A DNA stretch of 64,000 nucleotides from Acidisarcina polymorpha (GCF_003330725.1 NZ_CP030840.1:5022001-5086000), one strand, 5' to 3'. Counted from the stretch's first letter, positions 52,720 to 61,423 are shown. Notes: generated by a model from the sequence alone, not told the origin. Translations and numbers: made by a program.

Positions 52720-54627
52720 GTGCGCCGGGATAAACCGGCATGAAGCAGGGAATGCAAGAGTCCTACGAGAAAGGAGTAGCGAACCGCTCGGCCCCGAGTT
52801 TTGCGTTGCGCACCGCGAGGTGCTCGGCGAAGCGTAAACAGGGGTACAGGTGGGCTGGGTATTGAGCTTCGAAAAGATGCAATCAGGACGCTGACGCTTT
52901 TGCATTGGCGGAAGGCAACACGGGAGGGAGCGATATCGCGAGTTCCTGACCGATCCTGCGTAGTCGTAGACCCCAGACACGCCTGGAAGCTTCATGCACG
53001 AGAACCGGGAGACCTCGGAGGCTCCTGCTGGCAACAGTAGCAGGACGGCGGGTAAAGGCTCAGGCCGTAAGGCCCGCATGAACGTCCCCGAGGAGTCGGA
53101 CAGCGGCGTATTACCTATGAATCATTCGAACAAAATCGAGCAGTCGATGGCGGAGAGTGAGGAGGGAAGGCCGCTGATCAAGGAGAACATCCATCAGTCC
53201 AGCACGCGCCCGACACAGAGCGGGGCACGCGTGTCACAGGGGCTGGCGGGTGTGCGGAAAGCAGCAAGGGAACACAAGGAGAGGAAGTTCACCACTCTGC
53301 TTCACCACGTCACAGTCGATCTGCTAAGGGACAGCTTCGGTTCTCTGAAGCGCAAGGCTGCACCCGGCGTGGATGGGATGACGTGGCAGGAGTATGAAGC
53401 TGGGCTGGAGGGTCGGCTTGCCGATCTGCACAGCCGGGTGCATCGCGGCGCGTATCGGGCGCTTCCATCGAGAAGGGTTTACATCGAGAAAGGCGACGGA
53501 CGGAAACGTCCGCTCGGGATCGCGGCAGTGGAGGACAAGATCGTCCAGCACGCAGTGGTCACCATCCTCAACCAGATTTATGAGGAGGACTTCCTCGGCT
53601 TCTCGTACGGTTTTCGTCCGGGACGCAGCCAGCATAAGGCGCTGGATGCGTTGTTTTATGCGCTCGTGAAGAGGAAGGTGAACTACGTACTTGATGCCGA
53701 CATCCAGGGCTTCTTCGATAACCTCGACAAAGCGTGGATGATCAAGTTCGTCGAGCATCGCGTCGCCGACCGACGCATCCTGCGCCTGATCCAGAAATGG
53801 CTCAAGGCCGGGGTGATGGAGGACGGGAAATGGTCGGACACGGAGACAGGTACTCCGCAGGGGTCGGTGATCTCACCGCTCCTTGCCAACATCTATCTCC
53901 ACTATGTGTTCGATCTCTGGGTGGACGTCTGGCGCAAGAAGTGTGCGCGAGGCGAGGTGATCGTTCTCCGCTATGCGGACGACATCGTCCTCGGCTTCCA
54001 GTGGGGTACGGACGCAGACCGTTTCCGCAAGAGCTTGGAAGAACGGCTGGGGAAGTTCAGACTGGAGCTGCACCCGGAAAAGACGCGCCGGATCGAATTC
54101 GGGCGGTATGCCGAACAGAACCGGAAACGAAGAGGAGAAGGCAAGCCGGAGACCTTCGACTTCCTTGGCTTCACGCATATCAGCGGGAAGAATGGGAACG
54201 GGTCTTATGCCGTGCGGCGCATGACGATCCGCAAGCGCATGCGAAAGAAGCTGCAAGAGATCAAGCAGCAACTCAGGATGCGCATGCATGATCCCGTGCC
54301 TGAGACCGGCGCGTGGCTCAGGTCAGTTGTACAGGGGTACTTCCACTACTACGCTGTGCCCGGAAATCTCGATAGCCTCGGGCTTTTCCGGGAACGCGTG
54401 CTCCGCTACTGGGGGCAAGCGCTGAAGCGCCGTAGTCAGAGACACCGGTACGCCTGGGCGCGTCGTCTCAAACTGGCCGCACAATGGCTTCCTACACCTC
54501 GCGTGATGCATCCTTGGCCCCTTGACCGCTTCGCCGCCACTCATCCGAGATAGGAGCCGCATGCGCTAAGGAGCGCTCGTGCGGATCTGTGCGGGGGGCG
54601 ATCAGTAATGATCGTCCCTACCGCGAC
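52720..54627 (+). mobile_element. Group II intron, apparently full length (bacterial class C-like)
   Basis: The 5' end GTGCG starts at 52720 and is followed by a typical structured leader. The reverse-transcriptase gene fills the middle. Downstream, a domain V-like hairpin (from GAGCCGCATGCGC at about 54554, pairing with GCGCTCGTGCGG) and a domain VI hairpin (GGGCGATCA / TGATCGTCCC with a bulged A in CCCTACCG) end near CGCGAC at 54627. The boundaries are inferred from consensus ends. Confidence 0.8.
53078..54553 (+). CDS. ltrA: Group II intron reverse transcriptase/maturase
   Basis: 491 residues from the ATG at 53078 (MNVPEESDSGVLPMNHSN), the usual start of this family; the frame is open 28 codons further. 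RT blocks: KRKAAPGVDGMTWQEYE, DGRKRPLGIAAVEDKIVQ, FSYGFRPGRSQHKAL, DADIQGFFDNLD, GTPQGSVISPLLANIYLHY and the catalytic RYADDIVLGF, then the thumb and a maturase X domain (YFHYYAVPGNLDSLG). There is no HNH endonuclease, as in class C introns. All catalytic aspartates are present, so it looks active. Confidence 0.95.
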   Translation: MNVPEESDSGVLPMNHSNKIEQSMAESEEGRPLIKENIHQSSTRPTQSGARVSQGLAGVRKAAREHKERKFTTLLHHVTVDLLRDSFGSLKRKAAPGVDGMTWQEYEAGLEGRLADLHSRVHRGAYRALPSRRVYIEKGDGRKRPLGIAAVEDKIVQHAVVTILNQIYEEDFLGFSYGFRPGRSQHKALDALFYALVKRKVNYVLDADIQGFFDNLDKAWMIKFVEHRVADRRILRLIQKWLKAGVMEDGKWSDTETGTPQGSVISPLLANIYLHYVFDLWVDVWRKKCARGEVIVLRYADDIVLGFQWGTDADRFRKSLEERLGKFRLELHPEKTRRIEFGRYAEQNRKRRGEGKPETFDFLGFTHISGKNGNGSYAVRRMTIRKRMRKKLQEIKQQLRMRMHDPVPETGAWLRSVVQGYFHYYAVPGNLDSLGLFRERVLRYWGQALKRRSQRHRYAWARRLKLAAQWLPTPRVMHPWPLDRFAATHPR

Positions 54628-54857
54628 CTCACCGACGCCGAACGAGTCCCGATATGTCGCATTAGCGGAAGTCATCGGTTCAGACCTTTCTCAACTGGTG
54701 ACAACAGGCTAATGCGCGTTTCCACATCGTGGTCTTCGAAAACGTGCGTTGGCGAATACGCGCTCATCGATACTACATACGGGCGAAGCTTTGCCATGTC
54801 AGGATACCTGCTCTGCGGTGCCGTGAATGTCTGAACTCTAGTTTATAATTTCTGCCG

Positions 54858-55619
54858 ATGTCAGATCAACAAAAAGCCTGCAGGTTTGGACTCATAGCTG
54901 GTTTAGGCGTTGGTGCAGGGATCTTCTACTACCGATCCCTGGTCAAAGCTCACCTCGCTGCGGGCTTATCGCCCAGTATTCTCATGGTTCACGCGGATGT
55001 TCGTAAGGTTATGGCACATGCTGCCGCCCGCGAGACTGAGGAACTCGCGGCGTACCTTTGCTTACTGCTCCGCCAACTTGCCGACGGCGGAGCAGACACC
55101 GCAGCCATCCCGGCGTTTTCGCCTCAGATATGCGCCCGGGAACTGGCTGAGATTACTCCACTTCCGCTTATCGATCTTCTGGATGCCATCGTCGCCGAAG
55201 TTGATCGCAGAAAGATCCAGCGTCTTTCCATCTTCGGTGCCCGCGTAACGATGGAAACCGCTCTGTTCGGCAAACTAAAGGACAGGGACGTCGTCGCGCC
55301 CAAACCAAGCGAGATTGACGCAGTGAGCGGCATCTACCAGCGGATTGTGGAAGAGGAGGGGGCCTCTTCCGAGGAGTACGCAAAGTTGCGCGCCTTGGCT
55401 CACAACTTGATCGAGCGAGAACAGCTGGATGCGATTCTCCTTGCTGGAACCGATCTCTCGTTTGTTTTTACTCCCGAGAACACTGATTTCCCTCATATCG
55501 ACGGAGCACGTACACATATCGACGCCATTATGCACAGACTTGTCCGTGGGTCTGTCCAGGCCCGTCCCACGGAAGGACTCACGGAGGCCGGTGAGCCGCA
55601 CCTTTCCAGGCTCGGCTGA
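54858..55619 (+). CDS. Aspartate/glutamate racemase-family protein lacking the catalytic cysteines
   Basis: 253 residues. Fold markers: FGLIAGLGVGAGIFYYRSLV, ILMVHADVRKVMAHAAA, GADTAAIPAFSPQICARELAE and the second half LDAILLAGTDLSFVFTPENTDFPHIDGARTHIDAI. Where active racemases have cysteines (ACNTxH-like and LGCTEL-like), this protein has IPAFSP and LAGTDL. The only cysteines are C8, C67 and C91, none in the canonical positions. It may have another enzymatic or binding role. A TATAAT-like box (TTTATAATTT) lies just upstream. Confidence 0.75.
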   Translation: MSDQQKACRFGLIAGLGVGAGIFYYRSLVKAHLAAGLSPSILMVHADVRKVMAHAAARETEELAAYLCLLLRQLADGGADTAAIPAFSPQICARELAEITPLPLIDLLDAIVAEVDRRKIQRLSIFGARVTMETALFGKLKDRDVVAPKPSEIDAVSGIYQRIVEEEGASSEEYAKLRALAHNLIEREQLDAILLAGTDLSFVFTPENTDFPHIDGARTHIDAIMHRLVRGSVQARPTEGLTEAGEPHLSRLG

Positions 55620-56214
55620 TGCCACCAGGCCAGAGCAGTCAGCCAAATGATTCATTCAGTCTGAGTGATTCTGTGACACGTAGCTACATCGATTCGTGCT
55701 AAAAGGCAACCTTGGATCCGATGGTCAAGACCCAAGAGGCGAAAGAAGTTACAGATAGACTCTCAATAACCTGCGATATGGGCATTGCGGGAGGAAGCAC
55801 CGCTTTGTAGCTGGCGATAGTAGGCCAGTGCCCTTGGCACTGATAAACCAATGGTTGACAGTGGTACGGGCGCGATTCAGCTAGCAACGACGAGGATGCC
55901 AGAGATCGGACGCGGTGCGACAAACTCCCAAATACTCCCGATAAGAATGCACTCCCGACAGACTCCCAGCTCTCTTGCGACATGGAAGCGCAGCCCCTTG
56001 GGTTTTTTACCCAACGGTGAGCGCGGTCTAGGGAGTCTGAATTTCGTATTTTCATCGCTTTCACATTCGCCCGGTATTCGCCTCTAGACGCTTTTGGAAG
56101 TCTGTTCTCACAAACTCCCAATAGACTCCCAACAGGCTGTCTGGGCCGTACTTTTCCGTACTCCGGGGTGGCTAGAAGTGCTGCAAAGTCTGTAACTTAC
56201 GCGAGCGCCCGGTC
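55620..56214. other. Gene-free stretch with CTCCC repeats
   Basis: About 600 bp without a credible gene; the longest frame, on minus, lacks protein-like character. It carries six of the CTCCC-type repeats described separately and a hairpin TTGGG/CCCAA around 56000. It is probably the outer flank of an integrated element. Confidence 0.45.
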
Positions 56215-56327
56215 GCTCATAACCCAAAGGTCGCTGGTTCAAATCCAGCCCCCGCAACCAATCAAATTACGACTTGCCAGAGTTTTTCGATTGGCTTCTC
56301 CTCCAGATTCGCTCCCACTGACTCCCA
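55923..56327 (+). repeat. Dispersed ACTCCC(A/G) repeats around the tRNA fragment
   Basis: Copies with core CTCCC(A/G) occur at about 55924, 55934, 55951, 55962, 56114, 56125, 56312 and 56322, all on plus. Two carry the longer CAAACTCCCAA. They flank the tRNA 3' fragment on both sides, as arm-type integrase-binding sites would. Confidence 0.5.
56215..56260 (+). tRNA. 3' fragment of a tRNA-Met (CAT) gene; probable attachment-site scar
   Basis: GCTCATAACCCAAAGGTCGC contains the CAT anticodon loop. GCTGG-TTCAAAT-CCAGC is a perfect T arm, followed by CCCCGCA-ACCA as acceptor 3' strand with discriminator and encoded CCA. No D arm or paired 5' acceptor precedes it at the right distance, so this is not a whole gene. 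Tyrosine integrases commonly use exactly this part of tRNA genes and leave such copies at the element's end. Confidence 0.7.
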
Positions 56328-56396
56328 AGACCAAAATCTGCGGTCGGCCCTCGCCAAGCGCTGGTTTGAGCATGCCGGAACCGCGGCGACTTTGTC

Positions 56397-56846
56397 CGTA
56401 TCGAGGGTGACAAGTACGATTCAGGACCCAAATTTACTACGCCAGAGACCATCGCCAGCGAACGCGCGAACGTGGCCTATGTCATGCGCGGCCAGCAACT
56501 GGTAGAACCGATGATGGACGAGGATGGAGCACTTGCCCAGGCCTCCCGCAAGAGCTTCCTCAACTCTTCGCAGCGGGCCGTGATTCAGGAGGTGCTCACC
56601 TCTCCCGACCGCATCCACGGCCTGCAGGGGCTCGCCGGTACGGGCAAGACAACCGTTCTTTCAAGTATCCGCGAGGGCGCCGAGAGTGCAGGATATGCGG
56701 TTGTTGGCTTCGCTCCCTCGTCGCGGTCGGCGGCCCAACTCCGCGAGGCCGGAATCTCCGCGACCACGCTACAAAGCTTTCTCGCTCGAAGCAATCGGGG
56801 TCACGCTGCGGGCGATCCTGCCAGCCAACATCTCTATATGTGGTGA
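56397..56846 (+). pseudogene. Fragment of a second MOB-F relaxase/helicase
   Basis: From GDKYDSGPKFTTPETIASER through FLNSSQRAVIQEVLTSPDRI, Walker A GLAGTGKT, GFAPSSRSAAQLREAGI, TLQSFLARS and HLYMW* it parallels residues about 388-523 of the intact relaxase at 22053-25685 (FTTPETLAAERAN, FLNDSQRRVVHEVLTS, GLAGSGKT, GLAPTSRAAAQLREAGI). It is related but not identical, on the opposite strand, and both ends are missing. It is the only trace of a second conjugative element, next to the tRNA scar. Confidence 0.88.
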
Positions 56847-56868
56847 GCGCACTCACGCGCTCACCACA
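56839..56868. repeat. Perfect 12-bp inverted repeat at the end of the relaxase fragment
   Basis: TGTGGTGAGCGC (56839-56850) and GCGCTCACCACA (56857-56868) form a perfect 12-bp stem with loop ACTCAC. It starts within the codons where homology to the relaxase ends. No T-run follows, so it may be a recombination or deletion junction, or a protein site, rather than a terminator. Confidence 0.6.
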
Positions 56869-57108
56869 CTAGGAGTCGTCGCGGTTAAACGCATGCATGA
56901 TCCTGAAGAGCTGACACGTGATATCTCCACCAAACCACTTCAGGTGTCCTGCACCCTTAAGCTCACCGGTAGCAAACCATATCTTGTAGCCGCTGCCTCT
57001 ATGAATGAGCTCTACTTTTGCCATTCCAATATTTTTAAGATTTATCCGCGGAACCAGAAGGATTTGGGTTCCCTTCGTGTGGATCTCTCCCGACACCGAT
57101 AATTCCAT
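56869..57108 (-). CDS. Possible partial conserved protein
   Basis: From the ATG at 57108 the minus frame reads ELSVSGEIHTKGTQILLVPR, NLKNIGMAKVELIHRGSGYK and WFATGELKGAGHLKWFG. This has beta-rich, protein-like character, unlike the other frames here. It continues to the edge of the inverted repeat at 56868, so the 3' end may be lost. No family recognised; it may be a gene remnant. Confidence 0.35.
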   Translation of the reverse strand: MELSVSGEIHTKGTQILLVPRINLKNIGMAKVELIHRGSGYKIWFATGELKGAGHLKWFGGDITCQLFRIMHAFNRDDS

Positions 57109-57123
57109 GCGTGGGCAATACAC

Positions 57124-57482
57124 TCTGCTCTTAACAAAATTGAAGTAGCCTCAGATGCCTGCGGCGACTAGGGCTATGACGTTACCGATAAAATGGGTGA
57201 CAATGTCCTAAACGTCCTTTGCCTGAGCCAGCACTCCCTGCGATAGATGATCCGGCATGACAAAAGCATATACCGTTGTTTTTGTAGCCCATACAGGTCT
57301 CGTGTCAATCTCGGCACCTAACAATCCCATTTGTGCCGCCGATCTGGAGGCTAATCTCAAGCGACACCACGCTCGGCCGGCTGCACAAGGTCCTTCAGGG
57401 CGGGTCGTACAGTAATCGGCAGCCGTCATTCGCCGCACTCGTCGCGGAAGTGCCGTGAGAACCGCAGGGGCAATTACTCAAC
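57124..57482. other. No gene seen
   Basis: About 360 bp downstream of the prenyltransferase-cyclase gene. No convincing frame, hairpin or RNA gene. A terminator for the operon is expected here but none stands out. Confidence 0.4.
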
Positions 57483-59519
57483 TCAGGAGCTCCGACGATC
57501 CAGGCCCTGAAGTCTTCCATGCACGCTAAGCGCCTTGCATACTGTGGCCGTAGTGAACAAGCCACTGTCCGCATACACAGCACTACTGCCCCCATCGATC
57601 CATGGTTGTTCACAATCGGTTTGTGGCACCCTCAGCATCGCGCTTCTTGCCCAGCTGCCATCTGGAAGCTGAGACTGAAGGAGTTCTGTAACCAGACCAG
57701 TGGAGGCCTCTATAATGTCGCGATTTCTCTTGAAGTGCTGAAGCGCCTGCAGGCAAAGGGCCTTCTCAAATGCGCCAAAGGACTGCCCGGTCTGTAAAAG
57801 GACCCAAGATTCCGTCTGCTGAATCTCCGGATATTGAGAGCAAGCGGCGAAGTAATCCAGCGCCGCAAGTGTAGCGTAGAGATCGGTTTCCCACCAGTAA
57901 CTTCTCCAGGCTCCGGCCGAGTCTCTTAGCTTCAGGACTCTTTCAAAGGCGGTCGGACTATAGCTTCCCAGCGCACGCAAGACCGTCGGAAATACGTCGG
58001 CATGCGCATGGCTCCAGCAATTTGGGTAATCTGCGACTTGAAAGGTCCCGTACTCCCCACTCTCGATTGCATAGGCCCGCAGCGTTGCCCGGTATGGCGT
58101 TATATCGATCCCGAGTTGGCGAAGCAGGAGAAGGCTCATTGCAGTCGAGTCGGCATCGGTTTGCGCTCTCTCGTTAAAGCTCCAGCCACTGTGCCGAGTC
58201 TTCGATAATAGCCACGGGATGGCGGTCGCGATCGCCGAGTGAATAGATGCTTCGGCCTCAGAAGAACATAAAGTCTTGAACAGCGCGTCCCCAACGACAG
58301 CTGTCACCCAAACGTTTGAGGCCCCGACGATCGGCAAGGAAAAATCGGTCCACTCACCGCTTTTATGCTGCTGGTTAAGAATGTACCCAACCGCGCCTTC
58401 CAGCGCAGCGGCAGAATCGTAAGTGCGAGTGCCTCTATTTGCCTGCTTCGGAACCGCAGAAGGTCGTGTATTGTCCCTCAGATAAATGTTCAACCGGGGA
58501 CCGCTTGGTCCTGTGCCCATACCAATGAAGTCATGCGAAGGGCTAAGACTTGCTGGCGCGGCCGGGTCTATCAGTGCCAACGCCTCATGATATTTTTGGG
58601 GACTCACGCCAATCTCCGACGCCAGGGTTTCGATGGCGGCGGTAGCTTCCGTGTTCGACTGGAACAGGTAGCGAGCATTGATATCTACCTTGATCGAAAG
58701 TGTCTCAGCCGTCGCGCTTTGTGCAATTGAAAACAGCAAAGCGCGGTCGGGTAGGGTGGATAATGCTGGCGATAGGAGTTGCTCGAGGACACTCATCGGG
58801 CCAAGGAACTCAGGCTCTATTACACTCACTAACTCCCGAGTGGCCTCCCATGCGGCGCCGCGCTTCGGGCGAAAATACACCTTCAGTAAAGGTTGCTCCT
58901 TAAACGTAACTGCAATTCCGGCCGGGCTGAAGAATGGCGCCAGCAGCGGAGCGAGATCGCGAAGACGGGCGGCCAGACCGAGCGCCCTCGATTCGCGCAG
59001 TACGGATGTCAAACGGACCCACTTCTGGAGCTCCTCTCCCCAATCATTATTTGCGTACACCTGAATGATGGGAGCAGAATCGCCCGCACAGCCCACAGAA
59101 ATCCAAAAGCCGGCTGGGAGCTGATCAAGGACCTCGGCCGAATCGGGCAACGACTTGAGCAGACAAGTGATAAAAGCCTCCGCTGATGGGGGGAGGCCCA
59201 CTACTTGAAGGGCCTGTTTAATTCTGATGAGGCTCAGATCCGTTCGCGACGACAGCGAATTGAAAGGGGAGCCGACTTCCGTTAGATATCGAACATCTCC
59301 CGAACCGCCTGGGCCTAAGGAAACGCAATACTCCCAGGGGGACCCGTCATCGCAGATAGAGGAAAACCTGGGGGGGGTACCTTCGACCGGATACTGCAGG
59401 GACTCTTGGGTGAATAGATTGAATAAGCACCAAAACTGCGTCCTGCGTTCACCAACGATCCGATCGTCCGCTAACATTCGTTCAAGTACTGGAACTACCG
59501 AGTCATGTAAAGTGCGCAT
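57483..59519 (-). CDS. ABBA/DMATS-like prenyltransferase fused to a class II terpene-cyclase-like domain
   Basis: 678 residues. Residues about 20-350 match the pattern of DMATS-type aromatic prenyltransferases: DDGSPWEYCVSLG (57-69), DVRYLTEVGSP, repeated basic/Tyr strand motifs IIQVYANN (151-158), LLKVYFRP (211-218), SIKVDIN (275-281) and PRLNIYLR (341-348), each opening a beta-beta-alpha-alpha unit. Residues 365-670 are squalene/prenyltransferase repeats: QW motifs QQHKSGEW (383-390) and QLPDGSW (617-623), SGWSFN, and DADSTA (455-460) at the DXDD acid position. The middle acid D457 is kept while the fourth residue is Ser. There is no signal peptide. A fused enzyme could prenylate an aromatic or peptide substrate and cyclise the prenyl chain (inference). 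Last gene of a three-gene operon. Confidence 0.65.
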   Translation of the reverse strand: MRTLHDSVVPVLERMLADDRIVGERRTQFWCLFNLFTQESLQYPVEGTPPRFSSICDDGSPWEYCVSLGPGGSGDVRYLTEVGSPFNSLSSRTDLSLIRIKQALQVVGLPPSAEAFITCLLKSLPDSAEVLDQLPAGFWISVGCAGDSAPIIQVYANNDWGEELQKWVRLTSVLRESRALGLAARLRDLAPLLAPFFSPAGIAVTFKEQPLLKVYFRPKRGAAWEATRELVSVIEPEFLGPMSVLEQLLSPALSTLPDRALLFSIAQSATAETLSIKVDINARYLFQSNTEATAAIETLASEIGVSPQKYHEALALIDPAAPASLSPSHDFIGMGTGPSGPRLNIYLRDNTRPSAVPKQANRGTRTYDSAAALEGAVGYILNQQHKSGEWTDFSLPIVGASNVWVTAVVGDALFKTLCSSEAEASIHSAIATAIPWLLSKTRHSGWSFNERAQTDADSTAMSLLLLRQLGIDITPYRATLRAYAIESGEYGTFQVADYPNCWSHAHADVFPTVLRALGSYSPTAFERVLKLRDSAGAWRSYWWETDLYATLAALDYFAACSQYPEIQQTESWVLLQTGQSFGAFEKALCLQALQHFKRNRDIIEASTGLVTELLQSQLPDGSWARSAMLRVPQTDCEQPWIDGGSSAVYADSGLFTTATVCKALSVHGRLQGLDRRSS

Positions 59520-59562
59520 TTAGAGGCACGCAAGTTCTGCGATTCCACGCTCTCTTCCTGGG

Positions 59563-60237
59563 CTACATCGCCTTCGCAACTGTGATACCCCCGGGTGTGC
59601 CCGAAGGTCCGATTGCGCCCGGTAGACCATTTCCTCCCACCGCGCCGGCGCTTCCCCCGCCGCCGTCACCGCCGCCCCCGCCCGGCCCTCCAATGCCGCC
59701 GACGCCGCCAACGCCGCCCGCTCCTCCCTGGCCGCCATTGGACTTATAGGAACTGGGACTGCCAAGAGTGATGCTCGTATAGGTAACGACTACGTCTCCT
59801 CCCGGCCCACCAGGTCCGCCTGCCCCGCCGTCGCCACCCCGGCCTCCCGGCCCCCCTGGGCCACCGTCGGAAGGCGCTAGTTCGTCATCGCCGTTGCCCC
59901 CGGTACCGCCCGGTCCACCTACGCCACCATTTCCGCCATTGCCACCCGTTCCACCTGTTCCACCTGAACAGTCGATATTGAGGCCGCCCAGCAACTCGGT
60001 GACTTGTAATACCAGGTCCACACCGCCACCCCCCGGCTGACCCACATTTCCCGGTGATGCATCGCCGCCGGCCGGTCCGGGTCCCCCAGGCTCGGAGGAC
60101 ACATCGCTCGACCAGGTATTGTCCTGCGCGTTCCTTCCGCTAAAACCAACGCCAACGGCTCCCGTGCCGTCGCGCCCATTTTGGCCAGCACCGCCCACCA
60201 GCGACCCGGGAGTAGGCATAATATTGACGCTAGACAT
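59563..60237 (-). CDS. Collagen-like glycine-rich protein
   Basis: 224 residues, dominated by GGxGGx runs (for example TGGTGGNGGNGGVGGPGG, PGGPGGRGGDGGAGGPGG). Two non-repetitive beta-like islands interrupt them: GVDLVLQVTELLGGLNIDC (about 74-92) and DVVVTYTSITLGSPSSYKSN (about 146-165). There is no signal peptide. It overlaps the upstream 243-residue gene by 8 bp and lies 43 bp before the fusion-enzyme gene, so the three are co-expressed. It could be a scaffold or a substrate; its N-terminus MSSVNIMPTPGSLVGGAGQ resembles no leader peptide I recognise. Confidence 0.75.
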   Translation of the reverse strand: MSSVNIMPTPGSLVGGAGQNGRDGTGAVGVGFSGRNAQDNTWSSDVSSEPGGPGPAGGDASPGNVGQPGGGGVDLVLQVTELLGGLNIDCSGGTGGTGGNGGNGGVGGPGGTGGNGDDELAPSDGGPGGPGGRGGDGGAGGPGGPGGDVVVTYTSITLGSPSSYKSNGGQGGAGGVGGVGGIGGPGGGGGDGGGGSAGAVGGNGLPGAIGPSGTPGGITVAKAM

Positions 60238-60961
60238 GGGAGCCCTCCGCTACTACTTCGGTCTTACCCAAGTAGTTCAGCAGCGAAGCGCTGCTTACTT
60301 GGGGGATATGAATTTCGTGATAGTTGCCTACGATACTTGCGCAATCAATTTTGGTCGAACTGTCCAGATAGATCGCGCCACCTCGCCATATGCGAATCTT
60401 GTCGGCGAACAAGACCTTGATACTCGCTGAGATTTGCAGAATTCCCCTGGGAAGGACATCGATATCGTGGCCTACAAACAGTCCTGCGAGGCCGTATCTA
60501 TTAAATTTCGCGATCAAATGGTTGATTGAGGGAAGATAGCTGCTAACGGTCGTTGAATCCCCATAAACATAGGTCCTCGCGATGTTGAACAGCGTCTGGC
60601 GTTGGCTAGGGCTTAGATCCTTCACGGCCTGGGGCGAATCTACGAATGCAACATCGGACAAACTTTGGCAGCAATTCTTGGACAGCCGGCCCACCTCATC
60701 CGAAACTCCCACCCAACGTTTCACGTCTTCCATGCTCTTCGGGAACAAGCGGTTGTATCCCGAGCCGTGCTGCTCGTTGCCTTCGCGGGCGTGCTCATGG
60801 TGACTCGGAGCATACAGCGTAAGCTTTACGCCGGAGGGCACAACGATCCGATCGGTTAAAAGTTGCTTTTCTGTCAGGTCGTAGACTGCAAGACGCTGTT
60901 CTATATCCAAGGCACTCACCTCTGAAAGGCCGAAATCGCCTCTCCAATCGTTGCCGCTCAA
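60230..60961 (-). CDS. Unknown 243-residue protein, first gene of the operon
   Basis: No recognised family. The N-terminal half is mixed (SALDIEQRLAVYDLTEKQLL, SGVKLTLYAPSHHEHA, QTLFNIARTYVYGDSTTVSS). The C-terminal 80 residues have regular short beta repeats (IKVLFADKIRIWRGGAIYLD, STKIDCASIVGNYHEIHI), like a right-handed beta-helix turn set; similar elements (LNIDC, VVVTYTSITL) appear in the glycine-rich partner, which suggests a structural relation. No signal or membrane segment. It overlaps the next gene by 8 bp. Confidence 0.65.
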   Translation of the reverse strand: MSGNDWRGDFGLSEVSALDIEQRLAVYDLTEKQLLTDRIVVPSGVKLTLYAPSHHEHAREGNEQHGSGYNRLFPKSMEDVKRWVGVSDEVGRLSKNCCQSLSDVAFVDSPQAVKDLSPSQRQTLFNIARTYVYGDSTTVSSYLPSINHLIAKFNRYGLAGLFVGHDIDVLPRGILQISASIKVLFADKIRIWRGGAIYLDSSTKIDCASIVGNYHEIHIPQVSSASLLNYLGKTEVVAEGSHV

Positions 60962-61423
60962 AACTTGGCGCGAAGCGTGAGAAAGACGTCACATATATAG
61001 CAGCTTTCGGCTCCCAAAGGTACATTAAATACAACTTTGGCAGCGTCAACGTCTGTCTGTCGGGCGCTACCCTAGGCCGCGCCCTGCAGCAAGACGTTAC
61101 CGCGAGGCCTCTGGGAGAGTTGTGATGGAGCCAACCGTGTCGGGCAGTAAAGTGGAAGGTGGCGGCGGACTTCCTTTTGGTCGAGAGCGCTCACACGGAC
61201 GTAGCCCACCTGGAGGCCCTTCCTTGCAGGCACCTCCTCAGCTTTCGTCCTAATAGATTAAGACTTCTCTTCACTACCCGTCATAATATTCCAGAAGTGA
61301 TCCTATTAGGACGCTAAAGAGCTGCAATCAACATGTACTAATTGCGTATACCCAAATGCGACGATGTTCCTCGGCGCCTTACCTATACGTCTGAAAAAGC
61401 GAAAACTCTGAGGGACTTGGCAA
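60962..61423. other. Intergenic region upstream of divergent genes, no gene seen
   Basis: 460 bp between the starts of the 243-residue gene (minus) and the OsmC gene (plus). It must contain both promoters. A TATATA element near 60993-60999, read on minus, is a plausible -10 region for the prenyltransferase operon. No repeat or RNA structure is evident. Confidence 0.4.

Noticed and set aside
55699-56121. 140-codon minus-strand ORF
   Set aside because: No domain or natural composition; it runs through the CTCCC repeats, and no integrase motif is present.
56165-56260. A complete tRNA gene
   Set aside because: Only the anticodon loop, T arm and acceptor 3' strand are recognisable. No D arm is visible, the anticodon stem does not pair well, and the length would be too great.
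59520-59765. 81-codon minus-strand ORF between the glycine-rich and fusion-enzyme genes
   Set aside because: It overlaps the glycine-rich gene in another frame and reflects the repeat composition.
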